Below, in pieces: positions 1 through 10,058 of a DNA stretch of 64,000 bases. The notes under the pieces are model-generated. The model saw only the letters and a program-made list of their open reading frames with translations. It was not told the DNA's origin and did not search any database. A program made the position numbers and the translations under genes. Every line of letters begins with the position of its first letter. The first letter of the stretch is position 1. Source of the DNA: a virus; the IMG/VR virus record IMGVR_UViG_3300044712_000336, positions 1 to 64,000 of that record; one strand, 5' to 3'.

Positions 1-589
1 AAGGTGCTTTCTTTTCTTTCAATTCGAATAATACTTCTAAACATTCATCTTCAACTTTATTTTTATCAGTTTCAGCTTGTGTAGTGTATTCTTCATCATC
101 AATATAGAATATTTGATCTGCTGTGTACATTCCCATTGGATTTTTACTATTAGCAACCTCATCTGAATTTAAACAGATTAAGTACTTCAAATAATCATCA
201 GCATTACCTAAATCTAACTCTGTATAAACATCATCAATATCTTCATTCGATTTAGTGATTGTAATACGTAGTTTAGTTAAATAATTATTCTCAAACTTAT
301 TAGGATCTAATTCTATACCTAATTTCTTTTCAAACCATATACGTTCAGCATCACTATTAAATATATTTTTTAATCTACCTGTACGTGGATAAATTTTAAG
401 TAATATACTTTTAGATGATCCAGTTAGCATAATTGATTCAGATCTAACTTTCCTTGAATCATTACCTACAATTAGATTATTCTTTCTTACTGGTACTGGT
501 TTAATTCTTACTATTTTACCAGGTATTAGTGGTGATTTAAAAGAAGGGGTAGTTACCGAAGTAACTTCCCCCATATCAACATTGGCCAT
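1..589 (-). CDS. Putative virion protein, 3' end outside window
   Basis: The reading frame runs from an ATG (residues MANVDMGEVTS) to the window edge with no stop, so about 196 residues are visible and the C-terminus is missing. It lies directly downstream of the major capsid gene in the same direction with a 33-nt gap, where crAss-like phages carry further head and tail genes. The visible part is soluble, without a membrane segment or signal peptide, rich in Asp, Glu and Lys, and has a basic stretch near residues 25-45. I do not recognise a fold. A head-associated structural role is inferred from position only. Confidence 0.8.
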   Translation of the reverse strand, partial: MANVDMGEVTSVTTPSFKSPLIPGKIVRIKPVPVRKNNLIVGNDSRKVRSESIMLTGSSKSILLKIYPRTGRLKNIFNSDAERIWFEKKLGIELDPNKFENNYLTKLRITITKSNEDIDDVYTELDLGNADDYLKYLICLNSDEVANSKNPMGMYTADQIFYIDDEEYTTQAETDKNKVEDECLEVLFELKEKKAP

Positions 590-622
590 GTTTTACTTTG
601 TTTTACTTATTAATAATTATTA

Positions 623-2158
623 TTAGTATAGTACTGCTGGTACTAATCTAACATTTTTAGTAGGATTCCATACTACACTACCAATACGTGATACATAGTG
701 GAATACATCTACATCAGTAGGAGTACCAGTTACAACTGGTGCAAACTCAGTACCATTACCTAAAAACTTAGAACCTATACCGGGTTGTACTGCATAAATA
801 TCAGGTTTACCAGCAAGTTCTACTTTCTGAATATTAGGACGACCATTGGTAGTACCAAAGTCCATAATATCAAATTCGTGTGAACTAACACGTCCACCAC
901 CAACATAAAGTTTCTTGTTACGAATAGGATCATCTTTATGTGCAGCTTTCATAAATTTAACACGAATACCATTTACACTAGCAAAACCAACTACTTGTCC
1001 AAGATTAGCTTCTACTTGATTAGTTCCAGTCCATTTGAAAGCCCTACCAGACTGATCACCCATAAATGCAGGAAGATAAGTAGGAATAAGTTCTTTCCTC
1101 ATCATCTTATTTAATTCAACCAAACCATATTCACCACCCATCATAGTAACATCACGTTGATCTTCTGGAACTCTACCTACAGCAGCATCCAAAATAATCT
1201 GTGTTAAGAAATCACTTGATAGTGAACCAGGATAGTATGGATGTACATTACCTGCATCTAACAGTTCATATAGTCCACTTCCTTCATCAGCAGCTTGACC
1301 AGTTGTAGGATCAAAGTTAAGAGTACTACCATCTGCTAATTTATTATTCTTATCAAACAAGAATTTACGTGCCCTATCCAAACGATTCTGCAACAAGAAA
1401 TTCTTCCAATAACTATCAAACCATACTTTATGTTCTTTACCTTCATTATCTAGGAATTTGAATGTATATACATTACCAAATTGTCCTTCACGATACAATG
1501 ATGTAGGAACACTAACCATAGTTCTAAATTGACTCATCCTATTTTCAAATTCAAAGGGTGCAGTAAACGTAGTACCATAACCTTCTTTTGAAAACATATT
1601 AGCCATTAAACCACCATCAGCAGACCAACGAGTACCTAGTTTTAATTCTTCTTTAGGAATGTAAACACCATCACTACCTACTAACTGTAATTTATAACGG
1701 AATAATGAAGATGAAATCATTACTGGTTGTTCTACAATCCATAATCTATATTTATTAGGATTTTCACCAGCAATGTGTTGCCCTACACCAAACCATTTTT
1801 CATTAAAGTCCATATAGAAATGACTAGCATTAGCACCAACATATTGGTTATTTGTACCTACTGGAATAGTACCAGCAGCATCTTCCCATGCACCAGCAAG
1901 AGGGATATTCTTATCAGTCATACCAATACCTAACCAACGATATACTGGTTGTTCAGATACAAATGTACTATACTTATTTACTTCACTGATAATATCAGTT
2001 CCATAAGTAGTAGAGAACATTTTTTCCACTAATTGAGAAGCATAATAAGGGTTCTCACGATACATGTTTGCCAAGTTATATTTCATTGGAAAACGTTGAT
2101 CATGGAACTTCTGTTCATATAATTGGAAAGGTCTTACTTTCCCATAATTAACTGCCAT
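623..2158 (-). CDS. Putative major capsid protein
   Basis: A 511-residue protein, close to the usual size of crAss-like major capsid proteins, in the expected order TerL, portal, scaffold, capsid. It begins MAVNYGKVRPFQLYEQKF, has no signal peptide or membrane segment, and is rich in Gly, Asn, Phe and Tyr, as expected for a HK97-type shell protein. It should build the icosahedral capsid. Base composition is less AT-extreme than in its neighbours, with more C-ending codons, which fits a highly expressed gene. The ATG is preceded by an AT-rich leader and no Shine-Dalgarno site. Identity rests on size, composition and synteny, not on a diagnostic motif. Confidence 0.8.
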   Translation of the reverse strand: MAVNYGKVRPFQLYEQKFHDQRFPMKYNLANMYRENPYYASQLVEKMFSTTYGTDIISEVNKYSTFVSEQPVYRWLGIGMTDKNIPLAGAWEDAAGTIPVGTNNQYVGANASHFYMDFNEKWFGVGQHIAGENPNKYRLWIVEQPVMISSSLFRYKLQLVGSDGVYIPKEELKLGTRWSADGGLMANMFSKEGYGTTFTAPFEFENRMSQFRTMVSVPTSLYREGQFGNVYTFKFLDNEGKEHKVWFDSYWKNFLLQNRLDRARKFLFDKNNKLADGSTLNFDPTTGQAADEGSGLYELLDAGNVHPYYPGSLSSDFLTQIILDAAVGRVPEDQRDVTMMGGEYGLVELNKMMRKELIPTYLPAFMGDQSGRAFKWTGTNQVEANLGQVVGFASVNGIRVKFMKAAHKDDPIRNKKLYVGGGRVSSHEFDIMDFGTTNGRPNIQKVELAGKPDIYAVQPGIGSKFLGNGTEFAPVVTGTPTDVDVFHYVSRIGSVVWNPTKNVRLVPAVLY

Positions 2159-2180
2159 AATTTATTATTATTTTATTAGT

Positions 2181-3356
2181 TTACTTTTTCTTTTGCATCT
2201 TTTCAAATGCAGCTACAGGTGATGAATAATCAGTATCACTACTACTATATGTAGCGTTATAACCACCATCACCGCCTACAGGTTTACTACCACTAAAATA
2301 TCTTGATTTAGTTTCACTCGTTACTTTAGTTTTAATATCATTGATGATACTATCCCATTTTCCATCAAGGATACCATAATAGTCCAATGTTGCAAGTAAT
2401 GTCCTTGCTTTAATAGGATCTTTACTTAACTTTGAGAATATATCATCTGATTTAGCAAGTTCTTTAATCTTAGTTTTATCCTTTACTGATAAAGACTTAT
2501 TAGGTACTATCTCAGTAAGTGAATCAATATGTTTTTCAATATTAGATTTAAACTCATTAATTTGTTTTACTTGCTCATCATATTTTAACTTTTGTTCCTC
2601 TACAAGTTTAGTTTTAATTTTAACGTCATCTTCTTTCAATGCGGGAAGAATTTCTTTTACTTCATCATTAAATTCATCAAGATCTTGTGCTCTTTTCATA
2701 TTACGACTTATCATTGAATCCGATAAACCTTTTCTCTTATAATAATCAATATATGCTTTTTCCTTCATTGAAGGATTAGATAGTACATCTTCTTCGTTAA
2801 TACTATCGTAAGTATGTTCCTGTTTTACTTTAATAAAGTCTTCAAGTTTACCACCTTTTTCAAGGAATGAAAGTAGTCCATTATGTTTCTCATCCATATA
2901 GGAAACTAATTCATCCCTATCTTTCTTTAATTGATCTGTCCAAATCTTTCTGAAGTTATCGTCAGTTTGTTCAAAATCTTCTGGAATATCAATAGTAAGT
3001 AATTCACTATCTTTTAAATCTTGAAGTAATGCTTTACCATCAAATTGTAATCCTTTAGCTTTTGGATTTTTATCCTCTACTTTAGTATTACTTTCTTTCT
3101 TTTCTTCCTTTTCCTCAATCTCTACAGGAACATCATCTTCATTTAATAATACTTGTTCTTCTTCATCATTATTTAATAATGATGGATCTAAATCAAGATT
3201 ATTACCATTTTGATTTTGTTTACCTTTTTTCTCTGGTTGTTTGGATTCATGTACAGTTCCATCATCTTCCATATTAAAGAATATTTCAGATTCATTATTA
3301 CCCATATCTTGCATAAACTCAACAAGTTGAGTATCATTAAAATCAGTATTTGCCAT
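2181..3356 (-). CDS. Acidic coiled-coil protein, putative scaffold
   Basis: A 391-residue protein dominated by Asp, Glu and Lys. Residues 1-100 are strongly acidic, with runs such as NNDEEEQVLLNEDDVP, and long helical heptad-like stretches follow at about 200-300. The C-terminus (about 355-391) is rich in Gly, Ser and Tyr. The position between portal and major capsid genes, the charge and the predicted helices match scaffolding or head-assembly proteins of tailed phages, which organise the procapsid and then leave or are cleaved. No protease motif is visible, so processing would need another enzyme. The function is inferred from context. Confidence 0.65.
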   Translation of the reverse strand: MANTDFNDTQLVEFMQDMGNNESEIFFNMEDDGTVHESKQPEKKGKQNQNGNNLDLDPSLLNNDEEEQVLLNEDDVPVEIEEKEEKKESNTKVEDKNPKAKGLQFDGKALLQDLKDSELLTIDIPEDFEQTDDNFRKIWTDQLKKDRDELVSYMDEKHNGLLSFLEKGGKLEDFIKVKQEHTYDSINEEDVLSNPSMKEKAYIDYYKRKGLSDSMISRNMKRAQDLDEFNDEVKEILPALKEDDVKIKTKLVEEQKLKYDEQVKQINEFKSNIEKHIDSLTEIVPNKSLSVKDKTKIKELAKSDDIFSKLSKDPIKARTLLATLDYYGILDGKWDSIINDIKTKVTSETKSRYFSGSKPVGGDGGYNATYSSSDTDYSSPVAAFEKMQKKK

Positions 3357-3422
3357 AACAAAATTAGTTATAATTTATATTTATTTTTGTGTTTTTAAGT
3401 TTTATGTACTTTCAGGTATGAC

Positions 3423-5849
3423 TTAACTCTGTTTTTTCTTAGTTTTAGCCAATTCATTTTGTCTATCCAACTCATTTTGTTTTGCTTCAAAATCACGTTG
3501 TTTATCTGCCTCTTGTTGGTCAAATTTACGTTGTGCTTCTTTATCAGCATTAACAAGTTGTTGTTTTTCTAATTCTATATTATCTTCTATTCCATTATTA
3601 TTAGCATCTGTATAGAATTGTTTAAATGCTTCAGATTTGGCTTTATCTTGTAAATCCATTTGTTTAAGTTGCATATCATATTCAGCTTTAACTTTAATTT
3701 CTTCAAGTTTGAATTGATGTTCCATTTGTTTCATTTGTACTTGAACTCGTAATGCTTGCTGTTGTATTTGTACTTTCTGTTGTTCTATCTGTATACTTTC
3801 TTGACGTTTCCTTTCTTCAGCACTTTTTAATCCTTCTATCATAGAAGTAGGACTATGTGATAACATTAACATTGCAACATCGCTCAGATTAACAGTACCA
3901 CCTTGTACAGCTCTACTGATAATATCGGTTTTTAATAATGATTCAAGTTCAGCAACTTTAGTACTATTAGTTATCTGTACATCATAATCAGCTTCATTAA
4001 ATGTAGCACCATCAAACTCTAATAATGCTATTTGTGCATCATCTAATATTGCTTGTCTTAACTCTTTTTTATCCTTTAAACAATATTTAGCTACTTCTAA
4101 GAATCCCCGTAAAAACTCTATTTGAAATTCATCATGTAATCTAAATAACCATTCAGTTTGAGTTGCACTATATGATACAGCTTGTTGAGCATTACCTACT
4201 TGTTCATTAGGTGATATATTTCCTTGACGTTGTGGTGATATACCTGATAATCTACTAATCATATTTTCAAGATAATTTAGATATGTTAATATCTGTTCTA
4301 TCTCTTGTGCAGCAGACATATCAATATATGAATTACTACCTTGCATATTACCCGCTATATGACCTCTTCCGTCTTCTTGGAAAGAATTACGTAATGCTAC
4401 TCTATGTTTTCTTATGAAATTAAACCATCTTCTTACATCCCATTTTTCACCATCATCCATCATTCCATTAGGTATTGATGCTAAATCAATATTAGCTACT
4501 CTACCATAATTAGTAAGCCATAGATGTTTTAGTTTTTTAGCATATACAACATATTCATAAGCAAATGATTTAACTGTATCAATAATGGAAAATGCTTTAC
4601 CGTTATTTATATTACTAACTATTCCACGATACATAGGTTTACATTCTGCTGGATTAGTCATACTTCTAAATTGTACTGGATTAGGTTTAATATCAGTATA
4701 TATATTAGCACCTATCTTAACGCCAGACCACCATTCAGGTATCCATATCCATTCAATACTTTCACCTTTAGATTCATCTGCTTTATAAAACTCATGTACA
4801 TATTGCTGTTGTTCATTACCAAACTCATCAATATATTTTAATATACCAATTTTACGTTGGGACATCCATTGTACACGCAATACTAATATATTACCATTCT
4901 TATCAAACCATCCGAATCCAAATTGAGGAACGTCTAAATCATCAATAGGTAATAATACATTAGGTAAATCTTCATAATTAGCAATCATAGTACCTCTCGA
5001 TCTAACAATATAATTACTATATTCTTCCAACTCTTTAATTTGAGTAAAGGTTAGATTCCTAAACTCTCTTAATATAGTACCCATATTATAATATTCCCAA
5101 TGTAATATCATAGTGGAATCTTCTATTCTATTACTTTGACCATTACCTTTATATAATACTTGCATAGGATTACATTTTAACCAATAAGGCTCACCATTAG
5201 CAATTCCTAACATTGCTATTTCTTCAGCACCAATAACTAAATCTTTATAACAATTACTACTAAAGTTTTTCCATCTCAATCTTTCCATATAATGTTGAAG
5301 AACATTATTAGCTAATTTCTCATGGACAGTTTGTACACCATATTGTTTCCATTTAATTAACTCTTCGATTTCTTTTTGTAACTCTTCATCATTGATTTGT
5401 TCTGCTTGCATTTTCTGTATAAGAAATTGAGATATTCTTTCCCGTATAATTCTTTCCTTCATGGAAACAGCTTCAGCATTTGTTACATAAGCACGTGGAT
5501 CAAAACTACGTTTTAATTGTTCACCTACTAATGTATCTAATACATTCTTTAATACAGCTAATCCATCAGTTTCATCAAATAAATCCTTAACATCATTATC
5601 ATAATCATCATCATCTAATAACATTGGATTTAGTTGCCTTGCTATTTTCTTTGGATCATACTTCCCTAATACTATATTATAATTCTCTATCTTATCTTGT
5701 TTAGATTTTCTTATTAAATCATGCGAGAATAATACACGATTAATAGTACCATCTATACTATCCTTCTGCCATTTCAAACCACGTTTAGTGTTATCACTAA
5801 CTAACTGTGATGGAAATTCAGCATCTACCCTGAATGGATAATTGTCCAT
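3423..5849 (-). CDS. Portal protein
   Basis: An 808-residue protein between TerL and the scaffold-like gene, the place and length of the crAss-like portal. The portal ring sits at one capsid vertex and is the channel for DNA packaging and exit. The N-terminal two thirds are mixed alpha/beta with many Trp and Tyr. Residues from about 690 to the end are almost uninterrupted Gln/Lys/Glu-rich helix (for example QIEQQKVQIQQQALRVQVQM), probably a coiled-coil barrel or crown. A promoter-like element and hairpin in the 165-nt leader suggest the portal-scaffold-capsid genes can be transcribed separately from TerL. Confidence 0.82.
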   Translation of the reverse strand: MDNYPFRVDAEFPSQLVSDNTKRGLKWQKDSIDGTINRVLFSHDLIRKSKQDKIENYNIVLGKYDPKKIARQLNPMLLDDDDYDNDVKDLFDETDGLAVLKNVLDTLVGEQLKRSFDPRAYVTNAEAVSMKERIIRERISQFLIQKMQAEQINDEELQKEIEELIKWKQYGVQTVHEKLANNVLQHYMERLRWKNFSSNCYKDLVIGAEEIAMLGIANGEPYWLKCNPMQVLYKGNGQSNRIEDSTMILHWEYYNMGTILREFRNLTFTQIKELEEYSNYIVRSRGTMIANYEDLPNVLLPIDDLDVPQFGFGWFDKNGNILVLRVQWMSQRKIGILKYIDEFGNEQQQYVHEFYKADESKGESIEWIWIPEWWSGVKIGANIYTDIKPNPVQFRSMTNPAECKPMYRGIVSNINNGKAFSIIDTVKSFAYEYVVYAKKLKHLWLTNYGRVANIDLASIPNGMMDDGEKWDVRRWFNFIRKHRVALRNSFQEDGRGHIAGNMQGSNSYIDMSAAQEIEQILTYLNYLENMISRLSGISPQRQGNISPNEQVGNAQQAVSYSATQTEWLFRLHDEFQIEFLRGFLEVAKYCLKDKKELRQAILDDAQIALLEFDGATFNEADYDVQITNSTKVAELESLLKTDIISRAVQGGTVNLSDVAMLMLSHSPTSMIEGLKSAEERKRQESIQIEQQKVQIQQQALRVQVQMKQMEHQFKLEEIKVKAEYDMQLKQMDLQDKAKSEAFKQFYTDANNNGIEDNIELEKQQLVNADKEAQRKFDQQEADKQRDFEAKQNELDRQNELAKTKKKQS

Positions 5850-5887
5850 ACTTCTATATCTTGTTTTAAAGTTTGCTTAAATTAAAA

Positions 5888-5923
5888 ATGGATAACTAAG
5901 TATAATGATACTTAATCATCCAT
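5888..5923 (-). other. Hairpin in portal leader
   Basis: ATGGAT pairs with ATCCAT and, inside, AAGTAT pairs with ATACTT around an AATG loop, with an internal loop between the helices. It lies between the promoter-like element and the portal start, so it would form in the 5' leader of a portal transcript. There is no U-run, so it is not a typical terminator. Confidence 0.5.
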
Positions 5924-5935
5924 TTTGATTATGCG

Positions 5936-5967
5936 CAAAATTAGTTATAATATTAACTAAATACAAG
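5936..5967 (-). promoter_or_regulatory. Bacteroides-type promoter for portal genes
   Basis: On the minus strand the sequence reads ACTTG, 20 nt, TAATTTTG. This matches the Bacteroidetes primary sigma consensus TTTG, 19-21 nt, TAnnTTTG, except that the upstream box is CTTG. It lies about 90 nt upstream of the portal start, in the only gap in the TerL-to-capsid run longer than 70 nt. Confidence 0.5.
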
Positions 5968-6014
5968 TTTATTTTATAACTAATAAAAATATATTCCATC
6001 ACTAGTATAAATGA

Positions 6015-8198
6015 TTAATCCAATGAAATTCTATGACGTTTTCTTCCCTTACCTAACATTCTTACCCATTCCATATCACTTACAATTGGATTAATTCTAC
6101 TAGTATCTTTTGTTACCTCTACTTTTATACATTCTTCCATGTATAATAGTGTATAACCAAAAGCATCAACACGGTCAAAGTTACCTTCCTTAATCCAATC
6201 TTTTAATTCCTGTAGTAATGCAATTCCTCTTATCCTATGAGTTCTTGTTAAATTTTCCTTTACATTATTTTTATCATCTTCGTCTGTTTCATCTTCTATT
6301 ATATCCAATGGTTCGGCCATATATGATTGTATTAACTTCCTACACCACGCTTTAACTTGTCCTTGACTATCTGATTTAATACCTTTATTATTAGCTAATC
6401 CTTTATAGTTAAATTTATCTTTCCATAACTCTGGTGTATTAGCTAATAAATGCACACTATTCATACGTTCAAAGTATCGGAATAAACCTACTAAGTTTGC
6501 TTCAAATAATGTTTGGCATTTATAATATAATAATAACCTACGTAATTGTTCATAGTATGTATTAACATCAGAAGGTCTTCCTGTATATTCAGCTACAATA
6601 CGTTTTGTTACTCTATTCATAACAAATGTACTTGCTAATGAGAATGTATCACCAACATCATCTCTTCCCAAATCTACAGGGTCAGTACCAGCTACATATA
6701 ACATATCAGGTATTTTACCATTTTTATCCATATATACATCTTCATATAATATAATACAACCGTCTGGTTTCTTATCTTTTGTTGGAAAATCTAATAATGG
6801 AATAGCATTATCATCTTCTTTAAAGAAGACATTTCCTTTACCATCTATATTCATAAAACCATATCTTTCTGTATTCCTATACATAGGATTGGTTTTAAGT
6901 TCTGCTAATTGTTCACCTATTAATTTAATATCAAATGGGGATCCTTCAACTTTCATAACAGCTTCCTCTATATTTAGAGGATGTTCTGCCATTTGTTGTC
7001 TTAGCATTGATGGATCTCGTTTTAAAACTTCTCTATTTATTACTTCTGTTTGTATTGCAGGAATAATATTAGTATTACCATTTATATCAGTAAATCCTTT
7101 TTTATTTACATAATCTGGTACTACATAACATACTTTTTGGTTTATCCTACCTTTTTCCCATATATTAGGGATACCATATATATTAAATAATTCAGGATCT
7201 CTTGTTAATTTTTCTAAACCAGCAAATCCTTCACCTATTTCACCACCTGTTCCAAAGGTAATCATAGTACCAAATACCTCACCGTCTTCTTCAACTGAAG
7301 ATCTAGCAATTTGCCAAGATTCTTTTAATATTGGGTTACTACCAGATTCTTCCCATACTATTAATTTACCTCTAATACCACGAGATTTATTAGGATCACC
7401 ACCTAATGATATACCTATTATTTCACTCTTATAACCACTTTCTATTACTTTTCCACCGTCTAAATATTCTTTAAATGATGCTCTCCTATTTTCAGCAATA
7501 TCTTTATATTGTCTTCTTTTAAACCATTCAGTATGTTCATCAACAAAAGACATGTGATCACTAACTTTTGTCAATATAGCATCTTTCTTAGTTAAGAACC
7601 CCCAATCATTAGCTATTGCATAACTTTTACTTTCTGGTATTAAATAAAAATTACGTGTCATCATACTAGCAGCTTTAAATGAATATCCCTTACCACGGGA
7701 TTTAATACATCCACAATGTTGCCCCCTTTTTTCTGCTTCTTCTACATAATGAAACCAATAATAATCACCATCATAAATTAATGGAAAATCGGATCTTCTT
7801 TCTGCTCTAACTTTTCCAGTTATACTATTTTTAGAGATTTCTTTAGATTGTAAAATAGGTGTATAGTTCCAATACCAGTATAAATAACCAGGTATATAAT
7901 CATATCCAGTATGATAACCATTAACACATCTATCTTGTTCTCTCTGCCAAAATTTAATATATGATGAACTACTATTTAAGTTTACAGTAGCTTGTGTGTA
8001 TTTACCTAATTCTTGAAACTCTTGTCTTACTGCTATAAATTCATCCATATTAGTTAATAGTTTTCCATTACAGAAATGATCTATTAACTTATACTCATAA
8101 GTATCACTTGTATATTCTAATCCTGTATTATTATCAAGTGGTATATCTACATTAAATTGTATTATATTCTCAGGAAGTTGTATTAGTTTTTGTTCCAT
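6015..8198 (-). CDS. terL: Terminase large subunit
   Basis: The packaging motor that pumps DNA into the procapsid and cuts concatemers. At 727 residues it has the large size seen in crAss-like phages. The ATPase domain has a terminase-type Walker A, KSRGKGYS (166-173), a Walker B, LIVWEES (279-285), and a coupling motif near MITFGTGGE (312-320). The RNase H-like nuclease half shows acidic residues in suitable order: D506 (GTDPVD), E566 (FEANLVG) and D675/D678 (FDRVDAFGY). Its start is 7 nt from the stop of the upstream 189-aa gene, so they are probably cotranscribed. No intein or insertion is apparent. Confidence 0.95.
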   Translation of the reverse strand: MEQKLIQLPENIIQFNVDIPLDNNTGLEYTSDTYEYKLIDHFCNGKLLTNMDEFIAVRQEFQELGKYTQATVNLNSSSSYIKFWQREQDRCVNGYHTGYDYIPGYLYWYWNYTPILQSKEISKNSITGKVRAERRSDFPLIYDGDYYWFHYVEEAEKRGQHCGCIKSRGKGYSFKAASMMTRNFYLIPESKSYAIANDWGFLTKKDAILTKVSDHMSFVDEHTEWFKRRQYKDIAENRRASFKEYLDGGKVIESGYKSEIIGISLGGDPNKSRGIRGKLIVWEESGSNPILKESWQIARSSVEEDGEVFGTMITFGTGGEIGEGFAGLEKLTRDPELFNIYGIPNIWEKGRINQKVCYVVPDYVNKKGFTDINGNTNIIPAIQTEVINREVLKRDPSMLRQQMAEHPLNIEEAVMKVEGSPFDIKLIGEQLAELKTNPMYRNTERYGFMNIDGKGNVFFKEDDNAIPLLDFPTKDKKPDGCIILYEDVYMDKNGKIPDMLYVAGTDPVDLGRDDVGDTFSLASTFVMNRVTKRIVAEYTGRPSDVNTYYEQLRRLLLYYKCQTLFEANLVGLFRYFERMNSVHLLANTPELWKDKFNYKGLANNKGIKSDSQGQVKAWCRKLIQSYMAEPLDIIEDETDEDDKNNVKENLTRTHRIRGIALLQELKDWIKEGNFDRVDAFGYTLLYMEECIKVEVTKDTSRINPIVSDMEWVRMLGKGRKRHRISLD

Positions 8199-8205
8199 AT
8201 ATTAA

Positions 8206-8775
8206 TTATTTTGGTCGTTCAAATCCACCTATTCTTCCTTCACCTCTAATACGATTATTAGTCTTACCAGTATCTTCTGTTTCTAGTAAATCTCGCAATT
8301 CATTCAATTCTTTAATTATATTACTTGTTTCCTTTAATGCAGATATTACTTCTTTTACTTTATATTTATATGTTCCTGTAGGTGATACTTCATCATAATC
8401 TACATTATCAAAATAACCTTTAGTCTTCTCTGCTGCACTTAATGCTGATTTAAGGTATTCTGCATTAAATGTATAATTATTTTTAATGAATTGATTTTTT
8501 GCTAATACTAATAACTTATCAGGTTTCCATAATGTTCCTTCACCAAATACATCAACAATAATTCTTAATTCTCTATCTTTAGGGTCAACATATTCTTTAT
8601 ATGGATTTCTTTTATCCATACTACATAAGTACCAGATATAAGATAATTCCTTTATTGCAATATGTTTTCCTTTAGTATTATCACGTTCCCATATATCAGA
8701 GTATGCTTTAATACCTGCTATTTCTGGATGTATTGTTATTGTTCCTTCATTAGTGATTTCAATTAATCTTTCCAT
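8206..8775 (-). CDS. Conserved phage protein next to terminase
   Basis: A 189-residue soluble protein immediately upstream of TerL. It opens with a short beta-rich stretch (MERLIEITNEGTITIHPE), then a Tyr/Trp-rich middle and a helical C-terminal half (about 125-170), and ends in a basic Gly/Arg tail (GEGRIGGFERPK). Position beside TerL makes a packaging role possible. The start overlaps the upstream gene by 13 nt, a sign of translational coupling. I do not recognise the family. Confidence 0.75.
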   Translation of the reverse strand: MERLIEITNEGTITIHPEIAGIKAYSDIWERDNTKGKHIAIKELSYIWYLCSMDKRNPYKEYVDPKDRELRIIVDVFGEGTLWKPDKLLVLAKNQFIKNNYTFNAEYLKSALSAAEKTKGYFDNVDYDEVSPTGTYKYKVKEVISALKETSNIIKELNELRDLLETEDTGKTNNRIRGEGRIGGFERPK

Positions 8776-9185
8776 ATACCTAATTGTTTCATTAGTTTTT
8801 TAAGTTCAGATTTGTTTTTAATAGTGCCTGAAAAATAATATATATATTCATTTCCAAATTCCCCACAATAAAAATTCTTTTTATATATTCCTATTTCATT
8901 ATAGGAATATAATCTAATTGTTATATTATCTTTTATAAAATATTCTTGTATATATTTATTTTCTGCTGGTACATATTTAAATCCTAAACTTTCTATATCT
9001 TCTCTATCTAAATATTTAACTCTAGTTCTTATTTCAAGTAAATGTCTAAATGTAAATTCTCCTAATTTATCAAAATCATTTATACTACAAATTTGATAGT
9101 TCCAAATACCTTCTTTTACTTGCTCCTCATACTCAAATCCAACACAAAACTCTTCTATTGAAGGAACATAATATTTATTTTCCAT
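8763..9185 (-). CDS. Hypothetical protein, 140 aa
   Basis: Acidic at the N-terminus and rich in Tyr, Phe and Ile. It has no signal peptide, membrane segment or metal-binding motif. It sits 2 nt from its upstream neighbour and overlaps its downstream neighbour by 13 nt, so it is part of the same transcript as TerL. Function unknown. Confidence 0.65.
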   Translation of the reverse strand: MENKYYVPSIEEFCVGFEYEEQVKEGIWNYQICSINDFDKLGEFTFRHLLEIRTRVKYLDREDIESLGFKYVPAENKYIQEYFIKDNITIRLYSYNEIGIYKKNFYCGEFGNEYIYYFSGTIKNKSELKKLMKQLGIWKD

Positions 9186-9187
9186 TA

Positions 9188-9721
9188 TTAAATACTTTTA
9201 ATATTATCACTATTCTTTGCTAGAAATTCATGGTCTATATCATTTCTATCCCATATAGGAATATATTCTTCTGGATGTGTTAATTCTCTATCATCTAATG
9301 ATGGTTCACCATGTGTTCCTACACTAGATATTCCTTTACCAAAATAAGGTACACCTGTATTCCAATTATGTTGTAACACTATAGGAATACTTTCTAATTT
9401 ATCCTGACAATATGGACATACTTGTAAATGTTCTACAGATATTCCTACATTGGATATATTCATTACTACATATTTATCACACTTTTCACAATAGTATAAT
9501 AAATCATTTTTTTCCTTTGCAATATCTTCCGATATTTCTAAAGTATATCCACTACTATTAAGTACAACCTGTTTATACTTTAAAAATCCAGCACTACTTG
9601 TATCTGATAATAATTGTAACTCTACTTCTTTTGAAAGATTACATTTTCCTTTAATATAATGTAATCTTATATATCCATTATTTCTTGGTCTGTCTTTCCA
9701 GATTTTCTCTTTGTTTATCAT
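9188..9721 (-). CDS. Zinc-ribbon protein
   Basis: A 177-residue protein with two CxxC knuckles in the middle, YCEKCDKY and VCPYCQDKL, spaced about 24 residues apart: a classic zinc ribbon that could bind nucleic acid or a protein partner. The start is the internal ATG (MINKEKIWK); a frame extension would need TTG. Its 5' end overlaps the next upstream gene by 44 nt. The C-terminal part is rich in Asp, His and Pro. A packaging or late regulatory role is possible from location, but no specific family is recognised. Confidence 0.7.
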   Translation of the reverse strand: MINKEKIWKDRPRNNGYIRLHYIKGKCNLSKEVELQLLSDTSSAGFLKYKQVVLNSSGYTLEISEDIAKEKNDLLYYCEKCDKYVVMNISNVGISVEHLQVCPYCQDKLESIPIVLQHNWNTGVPYFGKGISSVGTHGEPSLDDRELTHPEEYIPIWDRNDIDHEFLAKNSDNIKSI

Positions 9722-10058
9722 CTTCAATTATTTTTTCAATTTTCTTTAATGTTTTACCACTTAGTTTAATAAACCCTAACCCAGGAATAGATATATTATA
9801 TTTATGGTCTAATATATCACTACCATCTCTATGTACATCAATTGCTCTCATTATTTCTCTTATAAAGAGATATTGTGATAAATGTATCTTTGCCACATCT
9901 TTCCAATGTAAGTTATATTTATCACCTATTTGTTTATATAAATCTTCTATCTTATTTTGAATTGATCCTTGATGTACTAATATATCTTCTATTCCTTCAA
10001 GTTCTGGAAACTTAATCTGTCTTGGCCGACCTGCTTTCTTAGGTTCAGTATTTTTCAT
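9678..10058 (-). CDS. Small basic DNA-binding candidate
   Basis: A 126-residue helical protein starting with KKAGRPRQIKFPE, where GRPR is an AT-hook-like minor-groove motif. It ends with a charged helix (KIIEDDKQRENLERQTKK). Small size, a DNA-binding-like N-terminus and location a few genes upstream of TerL would fit a small terminase subunit or a late transcription factor, but neither can be shown. Its start touches the stop of the upstream 88-aa gene. Confidence 0.6.
   Translation of the reverse strand: MKNTEPKKAGRPRQIKFPELEGIEDILVHQGSIQNKIEDLYKQIGDKYNLHWKDVAKIHLSQYLFIREIMRAIDVHRDGSDILDHKYNISIPGLGFIKLSGKTLKKIEKIIEDDKQRENLERQTKK

Noticed and set aside
3357-3380. TAATTTTG on the minus strand next to the scaffold start, identical to the portal promoter box
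   Set aside because: It is only 2 nt from the ATG and has no upstream TTTG at the right distance, so transcription would start inside the gene.
3210-3398. Plus-strand open frames opposite the virion genes (for example here and at 4,585 and 6,889)
   Set aside because: They mirror the codon pattern of strong minus-strand genes, have no leader and no neighbours in their direction.
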